Assembly (NCBI GenBank): GCA_948566455.1
Contig: CAOYQO010000017.1
Coordinates: 11,773 to 75,772 of the forward strand
Length of the DNA stretch: 64,000 nt
From: an uncultured Phocaeicola sp.
Lineage (GTDB): Bacteria; Bacteroidota; Bacteroidia; Bacteroidales; Bacteroidaceae
Reading direction: 5' to 3'
Made by a program: the position numbers and the translations under genes. The notes beneath the pieces were generated by a model. It had not been told where the DNA came from. It did not search any database and was given only the letters and a program-made list of their open reading frames with translations. Position 1 is the stretch's first letter; each line of letters starts with the position of its first letter. Positions 53,194 through 62,999 of this stretch are shown here, piece by piece.

Positions 53194-54042
53194 TCAAAAA
53201 TACCTGGCTGTCATCTCAATGGACATACCGTCTTCCTTCATTTTGCACGCATTCATCCATTGCATTTCACGACGGCCTTTTTCGAGTCCTTCCTTGCGGC
53301 CTTCTTCCCTGCCTTTCTTTAGCTGGGTTGTCATCACACTGTACCAATCACGGAAATTCTTCAAACTTTCCCAATATTCACTCAATTCCTTGCGAGAGAA
53401 TTTGGCTATCTCGGCAGCTTCAAACAAACGGTTGAACACCCGTTCCTGCAAGGCGCGAGGGCGCTCGAGCAGCGAAGAAAGGTTACGGAGCACGAAAAGC
53501 CACTTGTCGAACATCGTCTCCAGCTCCTCCTCCGGTTTGCTGAACTTCGGCATTTCCAGATAGATGAAGGCAAGCTTGTCATAAAACACCTTATGCGTAT
53601 GGAGATCCACCAGTTTCACTTCATGGTGGAAATGTTCATTGTCCGTTTCGTCAAAAGAAAAATTCAGGATGCCCACCACATAGACGGCCTTCAGCTCATA
53701 ATCCCAAGGGCCGCGCTTGCCCTGCTCGCGGATGGGGAAAGAGGAGTAGTACAGGCTACGGTCCTTAAAAAACTGCTGCTCGCCGCGCTGCATCTCCACC
53801 AGGAACTTCTCTCCCTTCTCGTTCTCGCAATACACATCGAATATAGCACGACGATCATATTCCTGCGTACCCAGATGCTCCACATTCAGATAGGTGACAT
53901 CCTTCACCGTCTCCTCACCAAACAGCAACGCATTGAGGAAACTGAGGAGCAGTTCCTTGTTCATTACAGTACCCAAAAGCAGCTTGAAGCCGAAATCGGT
54001 ATAGGGATTCACGTATTTGTCTTGTATGCCTCCTGTTCCCAT
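53194..54042 (-). CDS. Rpn/PD-(D/E)XK nuclease family protein (transposase-like)
   Basis: A 282-residue member of the Rpn/TIGR01784 family, PD-(D/E)XK nucleases linked to RecA-independent recombination and often annotated as transposases. The nuclease core has YTDFGFKLLLG, then IFDVYCENEKGEKFLVEMQR, giving the D and ExQ active-site positions, and a long helical C-terminal half with a Lys/Glu-rich stretch (around 245-265) typical of the family. ATG 54042 (MGTGGIQDKYVNPYTD) is chosen; the frame runs 59 codons further upstream through the promoter. The C-terminal 'GMSIE' helix ends early at ARYF, so the last few residues may be lost. Confidence 0.85.
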   Translation of the reverse strand: MGTGGIQDKYVNPYTDFGFKLLLGTVMNKELLLSFLNALLFGEETVKDVTYLNVEHLGTQEYDRRAIFDVYCENEKGEKFLVEMQRGEQQFFKDRSLYYSSFPIREQGKRGPWDYELKAVYVVGILNFSFDETDNEHFHHEVKLVDLHTHKVFYDKLAFIYLEMPKFSKPEEELETMFDKWLFVLRNLSSLLERPRALQERVFNRLFEAAEIAKFSRKELSEYWESLKNFRDWYSVMTTQLKKGREEGRKEGLEKGRREMQWMNACKMKEDGMSIEMTARYF

Positions 54043-54071
54043 GGCGCAGTCTTTTAACGGGTTGATTGGAA

Positions 54072-54079
54072 CAAAGATA
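54072..54079 (-). promoter_or_regulatory. -7 box of the Rpn-like gene
   Basis: TATCTTTG on the minus strand matches TAnnTTTG, 29 bp before ATG 54042, inside the longer open frame. Confidence 0.6.
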
Positions 54080-54241
54080 CAATTATTATGGATGGAATGA
54101 AAATTTAAAGGGGTTTTCTGAGGAGAACTTGTGACCTCCGCAAAAGTATGACGGGTATGGTGATGGTTTGCACAAGTGCTCGTATGTTTATATAAACAGT
54201 TTAAACGGCACCAAAGCAATTCTCTTCTTATATAGAAAGAA

Positions 54242-54272
54242 GCTGTATCGCAAGTTTACATTACGATACAGC
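54242..54272 (-). terminator. Probable terminator of the fimbrial operon
   Basis: GCTGTATCG (54242-54250) pairs with CGATACAGC (54264-54272) with a 13-nt loop; on the minus strand it is followed by a T-rich TTCTTTCT. It lies about 75 bp after the last fimbrial gene. Confidence 0.6.
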
Positions 54273-54347
54273 CTCTATAAGTGATTGTGCCAACCGACTC
54301 TTTCAAATAAAGAATAGATCTATACTTATCTTACATGATAAAAGACA

Positions 54348-57300
54348 CTAATTAGAACCAGAATCCTCCACACAACGAATGAAGCAGGCATCACTTTCGT
54401 CGCTATCAAAAACATTAGCCTGATATATTCTGTTAAAGTCAAATGTAAAATAATTAATATCCCAACCTACAGTCGTTCCCCATGCCCCTGTTCCAGTAAC
54501 ATCTTCTGTCCAATAAACAGCACCGGGTCGCATGTAAAGGTCATAAAACAACGGAGCCAAAGCCAAATTACTAAAGATACCAGTTTGTCCACATGAATAA
54601 CGCAAGCATCCATTTTCTTTAGTTCTTCTATGACCATATCCAGAAGCTCCCACCGGAAAAAAGATATGATTACCATTGTTCCTATTGTAAACAAAACATC
54701 CACGCATTCCACGATTCTTCTTAGGAGGATTTCCGGGGTGACTATACTCATTATGCTCTTGATATCCATACGCATCTACAATATTTGTTTCAGGTTCAGT
54801 AGATTCATCACCATAAAGCACGCCATAACTTTGAGCAATTATATTACTTTCAAACAAAGATTCATAATCATCTAATTTAGCAATACGAGTTTTCTCTAAG
54901 TTAAGACCCCAGCTTTCTGTACTCTCAGCCTGCTGATTCGTTATATTTCCCCACGTAACCTTCTCTGTGGTCCCCTCCAATTCATATTGACCTGTTTGTG
55001 ATACAGGATCAGGGAAATAGTCAGGTTTAACATTTATCATAATCTGCTTATTATACTGATTCTTTGCAGTAATAGGCTGAGTAAGATTTTTATATCTAAA
55101 TAAAGAACCTTCATCCAACGGATTAAGAGCTTCCTTATTTTGGCTAACCAAATTCGATACATGCCATGCAGGCTTGCCAGATAACAACTCCTGTGGCTGG
55201 CTTCCTTGGTGCACGAAAATAAGATGTTCACATGTGTAATTATGATATTCCACACGTACTACCGCATTTTTATTGGAAGCACCCTTAGCTATTGTTTCAT
55301 TAAAGTTAATCTTAAATTTAATATCCGAACCAGTAACACCATATATAACGCCATCCTCCAAACGTGTATTTTTGTTATCTAAAACAGAAAGAGTGATAAA
55401 TCCGGGATTAGGATCTACATAAGAGGGTTCTCCTCTGTTCGCCTCTGTTTGTGCACTTACAACATACGCTTTCCAAGGTCCTTCAGATGAAAAAGGAATA
55501 AAATCCTCCGCATTCTCCTTTGGCAGCCGCAATAAAGTTACATCAAAAGGCCGATTATTATTATTGCTTCTATAAATTCCTTTGGGGTTTACAATTCTTC
55601 GCACTTGATATATATCGACAGTTTCATCAAGTGAATGATCTTTTCCATTCACCTGTACCACAGCGATTATTTTAACCTTCGCATGCCGCTGATAAGCCAC
55701 ATAAGGATTATTTCCTGTATAACCCGATTTAATATGCATCTGTTTAGCGCGAGTATATAAAGGAATAGAAGCAAGCAAATGATCATTGTCGCCTTTTATT
55801 TCGTAATTACCGTCCTTATCTTCGTGGAGTTGCTTCGCCACATTATATGTACGAAGTCCTTTCTCAGAAGTTTCATAATAGTCCTTATTACTCGTGATCT
55901 TCACTGTTCCGGGTATAGTAAGATCAACCGGTACCTGATCCTTATCAGGGTCATTTTCTTTTATCAGAATTCTGGCAGTAGTTTTACGAAGTGAAAGAAA
56001 TCCATTCCATGGTTGATTTAGCGATTCGTCATTTGGATTTTCAGCATAATCATATGCTCTAGCATAATCCAACCCACCTTCCGCCAAAGAAAGTGTTCCA
56101 TGCGGAGCCCAATTGTTCGTAAGAATCTCAGCCTTTAAAGAGATAAGCGTACCTCCTCCCGTATTAATCTTTACCGGAAGATTCATCGTACGGTTATAAA
56201 GATAAGAGATATAGTAAGGATTAGGCACTTCGATACCTGGCTCCGGTTCTTCATATTCTATATGCCAGTCTGCATCGTTGGCATATCCCTTGAACTTCAA
56301 AGTCAGTTTGTAGTGATGGTTACGCTCCGCATTGTAATCGGTTATCACATCTTTTCCTAACATAAAGCGGTACTTGATAGGACCTCTACCCACTTTCTTT
56401 TCATTGATAGAAACATAAAAAGCATCCACTTCTATATAGGTTCCGTATGGCTTGGCATCTTTCCACGCCTCGTTCTCCTCTGCACCTCCGTCAGGATAAG
56501 TCGGTTTGGTTGGATCTTGATCACCTTTAACCACTTGACGCTTATCACTAGTAGTACCTTCCTTACCCATGCCCTGCATATTCTCATAAAAATAAAGAGC
56601 GTTGGTAAATTCGGTATGCACATCCGCCAAGTTTTCGGGGTGATATGCGTCTTCCTCATATCTCTTACTGCCGAATAGAGGTTTCCCTTTTGTAATACGG
56701 GCTTCGTATGTTTCATTAAAATCACTCGGGGATAGTTCACCATCGCCCTTATAATATTTTATGGTTTCACCTTCCGGTATCAAATCAAGCTTTACTCCTT
56801 CATCCCCATCTTTCAGATCTTCCGGAGCAGCAGGATTATTTTTCCCTAGATAACACTTCTGCGGAATGTCTTTTATGGTCACCGATTTCAAATAGATGAA
56901 AACACCATCTTCCAATCCACTACCATCGTATGCAATAGTTACCTTAGATGCCGCACGGCGTATCCACGAATGCAACTCCATTTTCTTTTTATTAATGGTA
57001 AGCAATTCACTCTTATTCTCTTGCCCCACTATAGTGAAATGACCGAACATCTGGTTGTTCCGGGCCACATCATCAGCATTCCAAGTAAGAGAAATGCTTT
57101 TTAATCCTTCTACTGTCTTAATTGCTTCCTTATACTTATTAACCGCCTCTGACGAACCAGTACCATCACTCTTAACTTCTTCGTTAAACTCCGTTCCCAT
57201 ATTGGCCACTGCATAGATATAGTAACGTCCGTATGGAATTTTCAAGCTTAGCTTAGCACGAGGTGTTTCCGTTTCAGCAATATTCCCGTTCGGGTCGACT

Positions 57301-57635
57301 GCATCTTCTTTTTTACGTTCAATATCACTTACTCTATATTCTCCTTCCCCCGGTTCACCAGTTACAAGTGTCAAAGAATGCGCTTCTGCCAAATTACCAT
57401 CCACATCATACAACAACACACACAAGGCATTAATAGACTTGATAGTATCGCCCGCTGAGCGCGATTTGTCCGCAAGTCCCTCCACCAAAGGTTTGAAGTC
57501 CACCTGTGCCGTCACTATACTCTCACCTTCGGGAATAGGCCCCCCGTCCGTGTACAGCAGGTCGTCCTTACACGAAGTGGCGGCAACCATCAGTAGACCG
57601 CATATAAATAAGAAATAACTTATCGTTTTCTTCAT
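54348..57635 (-). CDS. Large fimbria-associated surface lipoprotein, probable tip component (DUF4906-like)
   Basis: 1095 residues, last gene of the fimbrial operon. The signal peptide ends in the lipobox ATSC (Cys22) followed by KDD, an outer-surface export signal. The N-terminal 300 residues resemble fimbrillin-type domains (INALCVLLYDVDGNLAEAHS; YGRYYIYAVANMG), and the rest is a long beta-rich region with a C-terminal FIRCVEDSG motif reminiscent of FISUMP/fibrobacter-type tip domains, as in DUF4906 proteins. By size and position it corresponds to the large accessory tip proteins of Mfa/Fim fimbriae. Ligand unknown. Confidence 0.75.
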   Translation of the reverse strand: MKKTISYFLFICGLLMVAATSCKDDLLYTDGGPIPEGESIVTAQVDFKPLVEGLADKSRSAGDTIKSINALCVLLYDVDGNLAEAHSLTLVTGEPGEGEYRVSDIERKKEDAVDPNGNIAETETPRAKLSLKIPYGRYYIYAVANMGTEFNEEVKSDGTGSSEAVNKYKEAIKTVEGLKSISLTWNADDVARNNQMFGHFTIVGQENKSELLTINKKKMELHSWIRRAASKVTIAYDGSGLEDGVFIYLKSVTIKDIPQKCYLGKNNPAAPEDLKDGDEGVKLDLIPEGETIKYYKGDGELSPSDFNETYEARITKGKPLFGSKRYEEDAYHPENLADVHTEFTNALYFYENMQGMGKEGTTSDKRQVVKGDQDPTKPTYPDGGAEENEAWKDAKPYGTYIEVDAFYVSINEKKVGRGPIKYRFMLGKDVITDYNAERNHHYKLTLKFKGYANDADWHIEYEEPEPGIEVPNPYYISYLYNRTMNLPVKINTGGGTLISLKAEILTNNWAPHGTLSLAEGGLDYARAYDYAENPNDESLNQPWNGFLSLRKTTARILIKENDPDKDQVPVDLTIPGTVKITSNKDYYETSEKGLRTYNVAKQLHEDKDGNYEIKGDNDHLLASIPLYTRAKQMHIKSGYTGNNPYVAYQRHAKVKIIAVVQVNGKDHSLDETVDIYQVRRIVNPKGIYRSNNNNRPFDVTLLRLPKENAEDFIPFSSEGPWKAYVVSAQTEANRGEPSYVDPNPGFITLSVLDNKNTRLEDGVIYGVTGSDIKFKINFNETIAKGASNKNAVVRVEYHNYTCEHLIFVHQGSQPQELLSGKPAWHVSNLVSQNKEALNPLDEGSLFRYKNLTQPITAKNQYNKQIMINVKPDYFPDPVSQTGQYELEGTTEKVTWGNITNQQAESTESWGLNLEKTRIAKLDDYESLFESNIIAQSYGVLYGDESTEPETNIVDAYGYQEHNEYSHPGNPPKKNRGMRGCFVYNRNNGNHIFFPVGASGYGHRRTKENGCLRYSCGQTGIFSNLALAPLFYDLYMRPGAVYWTEDVTGTGAWGTTVGWDINYFTFDFNRIYQANVFDSDESDACFIRCVEDSGSN

Positions 57636-57657
57636 TGTTTTCTTCTCCTTCTTTTTT

Positions 57658-58899
57658 TCATTTCATCTCTATTCCAAAACCAGGTTCAAGTATCACTTCA
57701 CCGTATGGGCGCAGATCCACCTGCCATGATATGCTATCCGCTTCATTGACTGTCATCCTCACCACCACATGAGTACCACGAGGTAAAACAGGAAGGTTCG
57801 GAAAGAAACTTTCCAAAGTGAACTTTCCGGAGGGAGTGCTTTCAGAATTGCCTCCCAAGTCTACACCACTATTATCCTTTGTATCCAGCGTAATAGCGGT
57901 CTTGTAGGAAGTCTTATAATCTTTATTAACGTCCTCAGCATTCTCATACTTTCCTTCCGGCAGGTAAAACGAAGGCAGTATAACCGGATTCGTCGAATTC
58001 GCTTCCAACTTTACATTCTCCTTATATTTTTGATCAAAGGACTCATAGCTGGCCAATTCCGGCACTTGGAAATCTTTTACTTCCTTTTCCGTATTATCAT
58101 ACACCATGCCATTGGGCAGAAGGTATTCATGGGAAGCTGACTTATCTATTCTGATTTCACTCAGATAATAAATCTGGCTGCTCTTGTTCGTTATCTCGTA
58201 TGTGAACTTTACAGCAGCACGGGTGATCTTCAGTGTGACTTCCTTTTTCAGTATCACTTCCGCTTGCTCACCATCCTGTCCCTGGTTTTCAGTATCAGGC
58301 TCCAGACCTTTGTTATCCAGCGTCACCGTATGACATTCGCTCATAAGCAATGGTTTTTCTTTACTGAAAGCCACGCTATCGAACGATAACACAAGCCCCG
58401 CCATCTGCTCCTTGGTCAGGAATTTTTTTCCGGGTTTAAAGTCATTCCATGTTTTGGGTGCCCGAGACGTTTTATCCTCCTCCACATCAGGAATCTCCAC
58501 CGGAACGGACTCTTCATTAGCAAGTAAGTAAATGGTTTTTTCCTCATTGCCTTGCACCTTCAGGCGGATTTTTCCATACCGGTCATCCACAGGATTGTTC
58601 TTCAAATCAAGATGGACATTATGTTCCACCTTGCCATCCGGACGGACTAGAATGACACGCAGCGTGCGCATCTTCTCAGCGTCCGTCACTTTATCATACG
58701 AAGGATCCTCATCCGCACGTCCGGAAACAGAACGTCCGGACACGGGAGCATCTCTCAGAGCGACATTAATATCCAGATAGACCGCATCGGGTCCATTCGA
58801 TGAAGGAAGCCCCTCATCACTTCTGCCGTCACATCCGCACATTAAGAGGAAGCAGACGCCCAGTACAGACACGATATGTCCCCAATCCTTTATTCTCAT
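57658..58899 (-). CDS. Fimbrillin-like minor subunit, lipoprotein
   Basis: A 413-residue lipoprotein (lipobox MCGC, Cys23) with a fimbrillin-like layout: an N-terminal strand region (AVYLDINVALRDAP) then KMRTLRVILVRPDGKVEHNVHL, resembling the FimA/Mfa N-terminal domain, and a C-terminal end WQVDLRPYGEVILEPGFG. Its ATG overlaps the stop of the Mfa2-like gene by 4 bp and its stop is 22 bp before the tip gene. It is likely an accessory or tip-complex subunit, like the minor Mfa3/Mfa4 or FimC/FimD proteins. The exact equivalence is not clear. Confidence 0.7.
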   Translation of the reverse strand: MRIKDWGHIVSVLGVCFLLMCGCDGRSDEGLPSSNGPDAVYLDINVALRDAPVSGRSVSGRADEDPSYDKVTDAEKMRTLRVILVRPDGKVEHNVHLDLKNNPVDDRYGKIRLKVQGNEEKTIYLLANEESVPVEIPDVEEDKTSRAPKTWNDFKPGKKFLTKEQMAGLVLSFDSVAFSKEKPLLMSECHTVTLDNKGLEPDTENQGQDGEQAEVILKKEVTLKITRAAVKFTYEITNKSSQIYYLSEIRIDKSASHEYLLPNGMVYDNTEKEVKDFQVPELASYESFDQKYKENVKLEANSTNPVILPSFYLPEGKYENAEDVNKDYKTSYKTAITLDTKDNSGVDLGGNSESTPSGKFTLESFFPNLPVLPRGTHVVVRMTVNEADSISWQVDLRPYGEVILEPGFGIEMK

Positions 58900-59912
58900 A
58901 ATTCTGTATCATTAATTCTTACTATCCAGTCATTGACAACAATATGGGTGCGTATCCATGTGTGATTATCATCCAAAAAGAATATCAATGACCAGTTACT
59001 TTCACGGTCCAGAAACTCTTGGTCACCCATCTTGTCGAAATGGTCACTTTTCAGCAACAACAGATACTCATTCAACGGAATACTTAATACCTGTGCACCG
59101 TCGCTGTTACGGGTGATGGTCAGACGCGGATGATTGCCGGCAACCAATCTAGAAGTAGACAGTTCGGCATATGCCACAGTCACTTTCTTGTCACCTTCCT
59201 CCGTCACTCCCACAGTGCGCTGTCCCTGTGCCCAAGGAGCATAGACTTGCCCACTATTACTTATCAGGCTGTTGTCGGAAGCAAACAGCGTGTTGTCATC
59301 TGTAATACGGAAAGTAAAATCCTTGTCATTCACCTCTCCACCGTTCATCTGCTGAAGCACCACACGGATGTTGTTAGTGTTCTTCATCAGGTACACAGTG
59401 GCTTCTTCGTAAGTGTCATTGTCCACATTTATATCCAGCGAACCATAAAACAAAGGATGCAGATCAGTCTCCGAAATGCGTCCGGCATTATGCATCTCTA
59501 CACGCAAGTCCTGCATGGTTGAACCAGTGCCGGGAACCACCTTGAATGAAAAAGAGGTTTGCGGACAAGTCAGTCCGCCGTATGCAACAAAATGATAACT
59601 CCCTTTCTCCAAATCGAGAGTCATGCGGTAATTCTCATCCTTCAGCTCATCACCTGCCCCAGTATAGGTAGCCAGATAGTTGCCCTGTTCGTCATAGACC
59701 AACAGAGCCAGACAGTCCACCTGCGAATGGAATGCATTGGCATACTCCATATTATAATCATAGACAAAACGCAGACGGACACCTCGCGTACAGGGTTCCA
59801 GGTCATTGTATATGCCATGGCAGGAGGACAACAATGCGGCTACCGCCAGCATGGCGCAAAGCACCATGCCCGGCAGTCTCAATGTATGTATGAATCTTGT
59901 TGTCTTATTCAT
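58896..59912 (-). CDS. FimB/Mfa2-family fimbrial anchor subunit
   Basis: A 338-residue lipoprotein (signal ending LLSSC, Cys31) with the family's hallmark sequences: RLRFVYDYNMEYANAF near the mature N-terminus, VDCLALLVYDEQGNYLATYT, GSYHFVAYGGL and the C-terminal WIVRINDTEL. In Porphyromonas the equivalent proteins (FimB, Mfa2) anchor the fimbria to the outer membrane and limit its length. It starts 16 bp after the major subunit and overlaps the next gene by 4 bp, a tight operon arrangement. Confidence 0.9.
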   Translation of the reverse strand: MNKTTRFIHTLRLPGMVLCAMLAVAALLSSCHGIYNDLEPCTRGVRLRFVYDYNMEYANAFHSQVDCLALLVYDEQGNYLATYTGAGDELKDENYRMTLDLEKGSYHFVAYGGLTCPQTSFSFKVVPGTGSTMQDLRVEMHNAGRISETDLHPLFYGSLDINVDNDTYEEATVYLMKNTNNIRVVLQQMNGGEVNDKDFTFRITDDNTLFASDNSLISNSGQVYAPWAQGQRTVGVTEEGDKKVTVAYAELSTSRLVAGNHPRLTITRNSDGAQVLSIPLNEYLLLLKSDHFDKMGDQEFLDRESNWSLIFFLDDNHTWIRTHIVVNDWIVRINDTEL

Positions 59913-59928
59913 TGTTTAATACACTTGT

Positions 59929-61545
59929 TTAGAACTCGATGTCATTTATACGGACCACCCAAGGACGTACCTCAACGGTTACTTCGATGTAGAGGTCGTT
60001 TCGCTCATCCGGATTGTTCGGATCGAACGGATCGGGATCCTCTTTAGGATCCGATGAAGTAGGATGGCCATAACCATTGATTTTGTTTACCATCAGTTTG
60101 TACACATTGTTGCGTACCACTGCAAATTCCATCATACCCATCTTGTTAGGATCACCATTGTCATTATGACGATTCCAATAGCAATAATACATTTCATAAT
60201 CGCCGGCTGTATTCGGTTTAAAAACGGTGAACCCTGCCTGGGCAAAATCAGTACCAGCAACGGGGTTTGCCCCTATTTGATCAAAAGCAGCTTTCAGGCT
60301 CTTATCCGCATTGGGGTCATTAGCCGCCGCCATCACTTTCTCCCAAGTGCCATACAACACATTATTATATACGAAAATAGGCTGATTACTAGTTACACCA
60401 TAGGTTGATTTATTAAAATCCAATTTCCCTTTGAAGATTACACCGGTAGAGATACCGTTTTTCTGATTGCTAATAGGAGCAGGAATGGTATTTTCAGTTG
60501 CATAACGCCATATTTTGTATCCGTTGCGATTGCCTCCTGTATTCCAAGAATTGTCATTATCTTCTTCGGTTAGAGAAGAGATTGGTGTGAATTTATCTTT
60601 CCACTCATCTGACGACTTAGAAAGAAAATTATTATAAAAATAGTTACTTTTATAAGTTTCTTCAGCAATGCCGTTCTTTTCCTTTGCATCTGTATCCACT
60701 ACATAGTTGTTTGAAGTTTCCTGTCCACACAAGTCTATATTATTCGCAAGCCCGTCAGCAGACACCCGACGTAGATGATAGAAACTCTTGCTGATATTAA
60801 CCATTACCATATCAGTCAGCAGAACTTTAACCTTATTGGTGCTCTCCAATACATAGGTGTTAGCAGCCTCTGTAGTGGGATAGCTGCTCGCTTTGAAGTC
60901 AAAACGTGCGCAAGCACGTTCTACCGAAATGGTACCCAAAAACAGACGATTGGTCTCAGTATATTGTTCCCAGTTCCAGGTAGTGGTTGGAGTGGAGTTG
61001 GCCACTTTGACCAGATTGTGGTTAGACATCAGGAAAGCACCTTTTTTCCAAATTTCATCGTTGTCTGTTAATTCAGGTTCCTCCGACAGCGTATGAATAC
61101 TGTTCTTCAGATCACTGGCATTGATAGAAGAAGTGGGATTACAGAAAGCATAAGCATAAATTTCTCCCGTTCTGTATGCCTCTAATGCACTTCTGTCCAA
61201 AGTTGCCACAAGTTTGGGATATTTTCCATCATTCTTAGGTTCCACATCCAGACGCTGACTGACAATGAGAGAACCATCAGCCTTTGTCAGCACCAGTAAT
61301 ATCTCCTTGACACTGTTCTCATAGTCCTTACCCACTTCAGCACCGTCAGAAGAATTGCTTCCGTTTCCATCCTCCTCATCTGTTGTCTCGCTTCTTGAAC
61401 CGCTTCCTTGCATCAGTTGCACTCCAAATTCCACATATACGTCACTCTCAGCATCGACCGGCTGAGACACATTTGCCTCATCTGAGCATGCCCACAAACA
61501 GAATGCTGCAAGCCCGGACATCAAAATTTTACTAAACTTTTTCAT
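59929..61545 (-). CDS. Mfa1-family major fimbrillin
   Basis: A 538-residue fimbrial shaft precursor. The lipoprotein signal (CLWACSDE, Cys20) is followed by a Ser/Glu/Asp-rich stretch (about 48-70) and the fimbrillin N-terminal domain (VKEILLVLTKADGSLIVSQ, IYAYAFCNPTS). Type V fimbrillins are exported as lipoproteins, cut by an Arg-specific protease and joined by donor-strand exchange; basic sites near the N-terminus (GSRSETT) could serve for cleavage. The C-terminus VEVRPWVVRINDIEF matches Mfa1 proteins and closely resembles the end of the Mfa2-like gene downstream. Confidence 0.9.
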   Translation of the reverse strand: MKKFSKILMSGLAAFCLWACSDEANVSQPVDAESDVYVEFGVQLMQGSGSRSETTDEEDGNGSNSSDGAEVGKDYENSVKEILLVLTKADGSLIVSQRLDVEPKNDGKYPKLVATLDRSALEAYRTGEIYAYAFCNPTSSINASDLKNSIHTLSEEPELTDNDEIWKKGAFLMSNHNLVKVANSTPTTTWNWEQYTETNRLFLGTISVERACARFDFKASSYPTTEAANTYVLESTNKVKVLLTDMVMVNISKSFYHLRRVSADGLANNIDLCGQETSNNYVVDTDAKEKNGIAEETYKSNYFYNNFLSKSSDEWKDKFTPISSLTEEDNDNSWNTGGNRNGYKIWRYATENTIPAPISNQKNGISTGVIFKGKLDFNKSTYGVTSNQPIFVYNNVLYGTWEKVMAAANDPNADKSLKAAFDQIGANPVAGTDFAQAGFTVFKPNTAGDYEMYYCYWNRHNDNGDPNKMGMMEFAVVRNNVYKLMVNKINGYGHPTSSDPKEDPDPFDPNNPDERNDLYIEVTVEVRPWVVRINDIEF

Positions 61546-61568
61546 ATTGATTCCTTATTTTTTTATGA

Positions 61569-62987
61569 TTACTTCTTATCTATTTTGTTAATCTGCTCCA
61601 ATGCATCGGCAGCTTCTTTCACACCCATATCTTGTGCACGAGATAGCAACCTGCGCGCCTGCGCATAGTCTTTATCCAATCCGGCAAGCACACCGCGTGC
61701 ATATACCGCCTCGGGCGTGTCGCCGGCTTTTGCCACATACTTACGCGCTGAAACAAGGTCACCGCGTGACATCGCCACATTAGAGGCATTCAGGTTAGCC
61801 GTAGCATCATCCGGATAGAGGCGGACCATGGTTTCGAACACCTCATTATACTCGTCACTGCCTGCCTGATAGCTCTCCGCCACACGGTAGAACTCGTTCA
61901 GACTCAGCTTACCCGGAGCGGTGCGCCAGATGCGGCGTGCCTCCTCCACATCGGTATAGGCACGGACCACATACTCTACCGTGTAATCCGAGTGGCGAAG
62001 ACCGGGATAGACCTCACGAAGCAGGAACTGGTAGTCCTGAGGATAACGCGCCTTGATTTTCTGTTCGCGTGCGTCCGGATCGCCACCGCTGCGCGCCAGT
62101 TCCAACATGCCATAACGGCTCGGAAGCGTACAGGTTTCCAGATAGCGTTCCAGCCCCGCCCAATCCTCAGGCTCGTAATCCATTGACATGATACCAAACG
62201 GGAAATTATACAAACACTGTACATAGTTCCTCAATGTTTCCGTACGTCCTTGGGCAAGACGGGTATTGTTGGCATAACTGCCCTCCGGAGAGGCATATCC
62301 TTTAATACGGATAGAAGTGATGCGGGTATCGGCATCATTGCGCACGGTGTCTATCGTGGCACGGATTTTAGCCAGTTCCACCGGATTACGGCGGTAATCC
62401 TCATAAATCTCCGTGCGGTTCACCGGGAAATCAATGTAAGCGGAACCTTTCAATTCGCGCGTCTTCACCTCCTCGGCTTTCGGAGCGCGATAAACAAAAA
62501 CCGGAGAGAAAACCTTCGGACCGAAATCCAGCGTGGTCAGCGGCGAACGGTCTGCATACAACACTTCACACAGGCAGCCGCACACCTCATCGCCCAGCTC
62601 CAAGGTGGCATCGGCCATCCATTCGGCGTATGGCACCGTGGCACTGTAATGAATCACACGATCACGACCGGCACGGAACAGCGAAGTGCCCTCACCGGAA
62701 ACGACATCATTGCGTAAATGGAGATAGTAACGGTTGCGGCCTGCCAGCACCACAGGAGAAAGAGACAGTTCATTGTTCTCCGCACGAAGCACAGGGGCAA
62801 AGGAAACTTCACGGGAAGACGGCATATCAATACCCGCCACATCAATATCCATTGACACAAGCAGGTTCTCACCGCTGCGAGCAACATTTAGACCGTCCAC
62901 TTTCACACGGCCCAGCGTCAGAATAGTCTGGCTGTTTACACCTGTTATACAAAACAACAGGAGAAGTATACATAGTAATTTCTTCAT
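61569..62987 (-). CDS. DUF3868/OmpA-like and TPR-containing periplasmic or outer-membrane protein of the fimbrial operon
   Basis: A 472-residue exported protein (signal to VNSQ, about 20). The first 180 residues are beta-rich and match the DUF3868 type seen at fimbrial loci; residues about 185-290 are OmpA-like (YIDFPVNRTEIYEDYRRN, IRIKGYASPEGSYANNTRLAQGR), suited to binding peptidoglycan; the C-terminal 110 residues are TPR-like helices (ATANLNASNVAMSRGDLVSA). It probably links or organises fimbria assembly at the envelope. It sits between the DUF3575 gene (12 bp) and the major fimbrillin (23 bp). Confidence 0.82.
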   Translation of the reverse strand: MKKLLCILLLLFCITGVNSQTILTLGRVKVDGLNVARSGENLLVSMDIDVAGIDMPSSREVSFAPVLRAENNELSLSPVVLAGRNRYYLHLRNDVVSGEGTSLFRAGRDRVIHYSATVPYAEWMADATLELGDEVCGCLCEVLYADRSPLTTLDFGPKVFSPVFVYRAPKAEEVKTRELKGSAYIDFPVNRTEIYEDYRRNPVELAKIRATIDTVRNDADTRITSIRIKGYASPEGSYANNTRLAQGRTETLRNYVQCLYNFPFGIMSMDYEPEDWAGLERYLETCTLPSRYGMLELARSGGDPDAREQKIKARYPQDYQFLLREVYPGLRHSDYTVEYVVRAYTDVEEARRIWRTAPGKLSLNEFYRVAESYQAGSDEYNEVFETMVRLYPDDATANLNASNVAMSRGDLVSARKYVAKAGDTPEAVYARGVLAGLDKDYAQARRLLSRAQDMGVKEAADALEQINKIDKK

Positions 62988-62999
62988 GAGCGGTATTTT

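Noticed and set aside
53194..54042. Insertion sequence
   Set aside because: The gene belongs to the Rpn/transposase-like nuclease family, but no terminal inverted repeats or target duplications were found; it is treated as a single gene.
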